A stretch of DNA of 6,505 nt from an uncultured Collinsella sp. (lineage in GTDB: Bacteria > Actinomycetota > Coriobacteriia > Coriobacteriales > Coriobacteriaceae): positions 1-6,505 of the forward strand of contig CABUVF010000124.1 of the NCBI GenBank assembly GCA_902494945.1, given 5' to 3'. The notes below the pieces were generated by a model that was not told the DNA's origin, did no database searches, and worked only from the letters and a program-made list of their open reading frames with translations. The position numbers and the translations under genes were made by a program. Positions 6,382 to 6,505 of the stretch are shown here, in pieces (the stretch's first letter is position 1; every line of letters starts with the position of its first letter).

Positions 6382-6505
6382 TTATAAGCCCGACGACGGT
6401 TGCCCGCCGCGTGAGGGGTGTGGGGGGTAAGTTTATCGCGAGTTCCGCACGAACAGGAGGCCACTTAATGTGGCCTCCGTCGTGAGCAGGACTGTAGAGC
6501 AGGAA
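6382..6505. other. Non-coding tail of the window containing a 9-bp hairpin (6448-6484)
   Basis: No open frame with start and ribosome binding site is visible. The notable object is GGAGGCCAC (6456-6464) pairing with GTGGCCTCC (6470-6478) around a TTAAT loop. The stem can be extended by CACGA (6448-6452) with TCGTG (6480-6484) across a small internal loop. There is no T-run on either side, so it is not a standard terminator. It may be the end of a transcript from outside the window or a leader structure. Runs GGGG and GGGGGG at about 6414-6427 are also present. Confidence 0.6.

Noticed and set aside
1..6505. A novel defence, mobile or biosynthetic system
   Set aside because: All five genes are recognisable housekeeping or metabolic families with intact motifs, mostly as single-gene units; no unknown gene cluster is present.

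Overview
This 6.5 kb window looks like ordinary chromosomal housekeeping DNA from a GC-rich anaerobic actinobacterium. The best guess is a gut Coriobacteriia, Collinsella-like. That guess rests on codon use, the hpt-ftsH order and recognition of the protein style; there is no 16S or other taxonomic marker here. I see no phage genes, transposase, CRISPR array, toxin-antitoxin pair, tRNA or rRNA, and no convincing undescribed multi-gene system.

Layout. (1) Positions 1-2480, plus strand: the 3' part of hpt (purine salvage), then ftsH one base later (membrane AAA+ zinc protease), closed by a strong GAAA-loop terminator. (2) 2484-2543: a 60-base, nearly perfect inverted repeat with 24-base identical arms carrying a GGGGACAGACTT core. 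It resembles a dispersed REP- or MITE-type element and is the most unusual non-coding object here. (3) 2545-3791: a promoter candidate and a class I/II PLP-dependent aminotransferase. (4) 3792-3950: a 12-bp hairpin and a promoter candidate, then a PHP-family metal-dependent phosphoesterase of the YcdX type (3951-4772) ending at a strong terminator with eight T's. (5) 4844-6292, minus strand, convergent with the PHP gene: a TrmA/RumA-family (RlmD-like) iron-sulfur m5U rRNA methyltransferase. Its N-terminus is a Lys/Ser/Arg-rich tail where a TRAM domain would be expected. (6) 6293-6505: the minus-strand promoter region, a perfect 14-base palindrome and a 9-bp hairpin; no gene is visible.

The genes act in separate processes: purine salvage and membrane protein quality control (the conserved hpt-ftsH pair), amino-acid metabolism, phosphoester hydrolysis and ribosome modification. 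Apart from hpt-ftsH, each gene appears to be its own transcription unit. Three of the intergenic regions carry the same -10-like hexamer TACAAT, twice within an identical GCGTACAAT.
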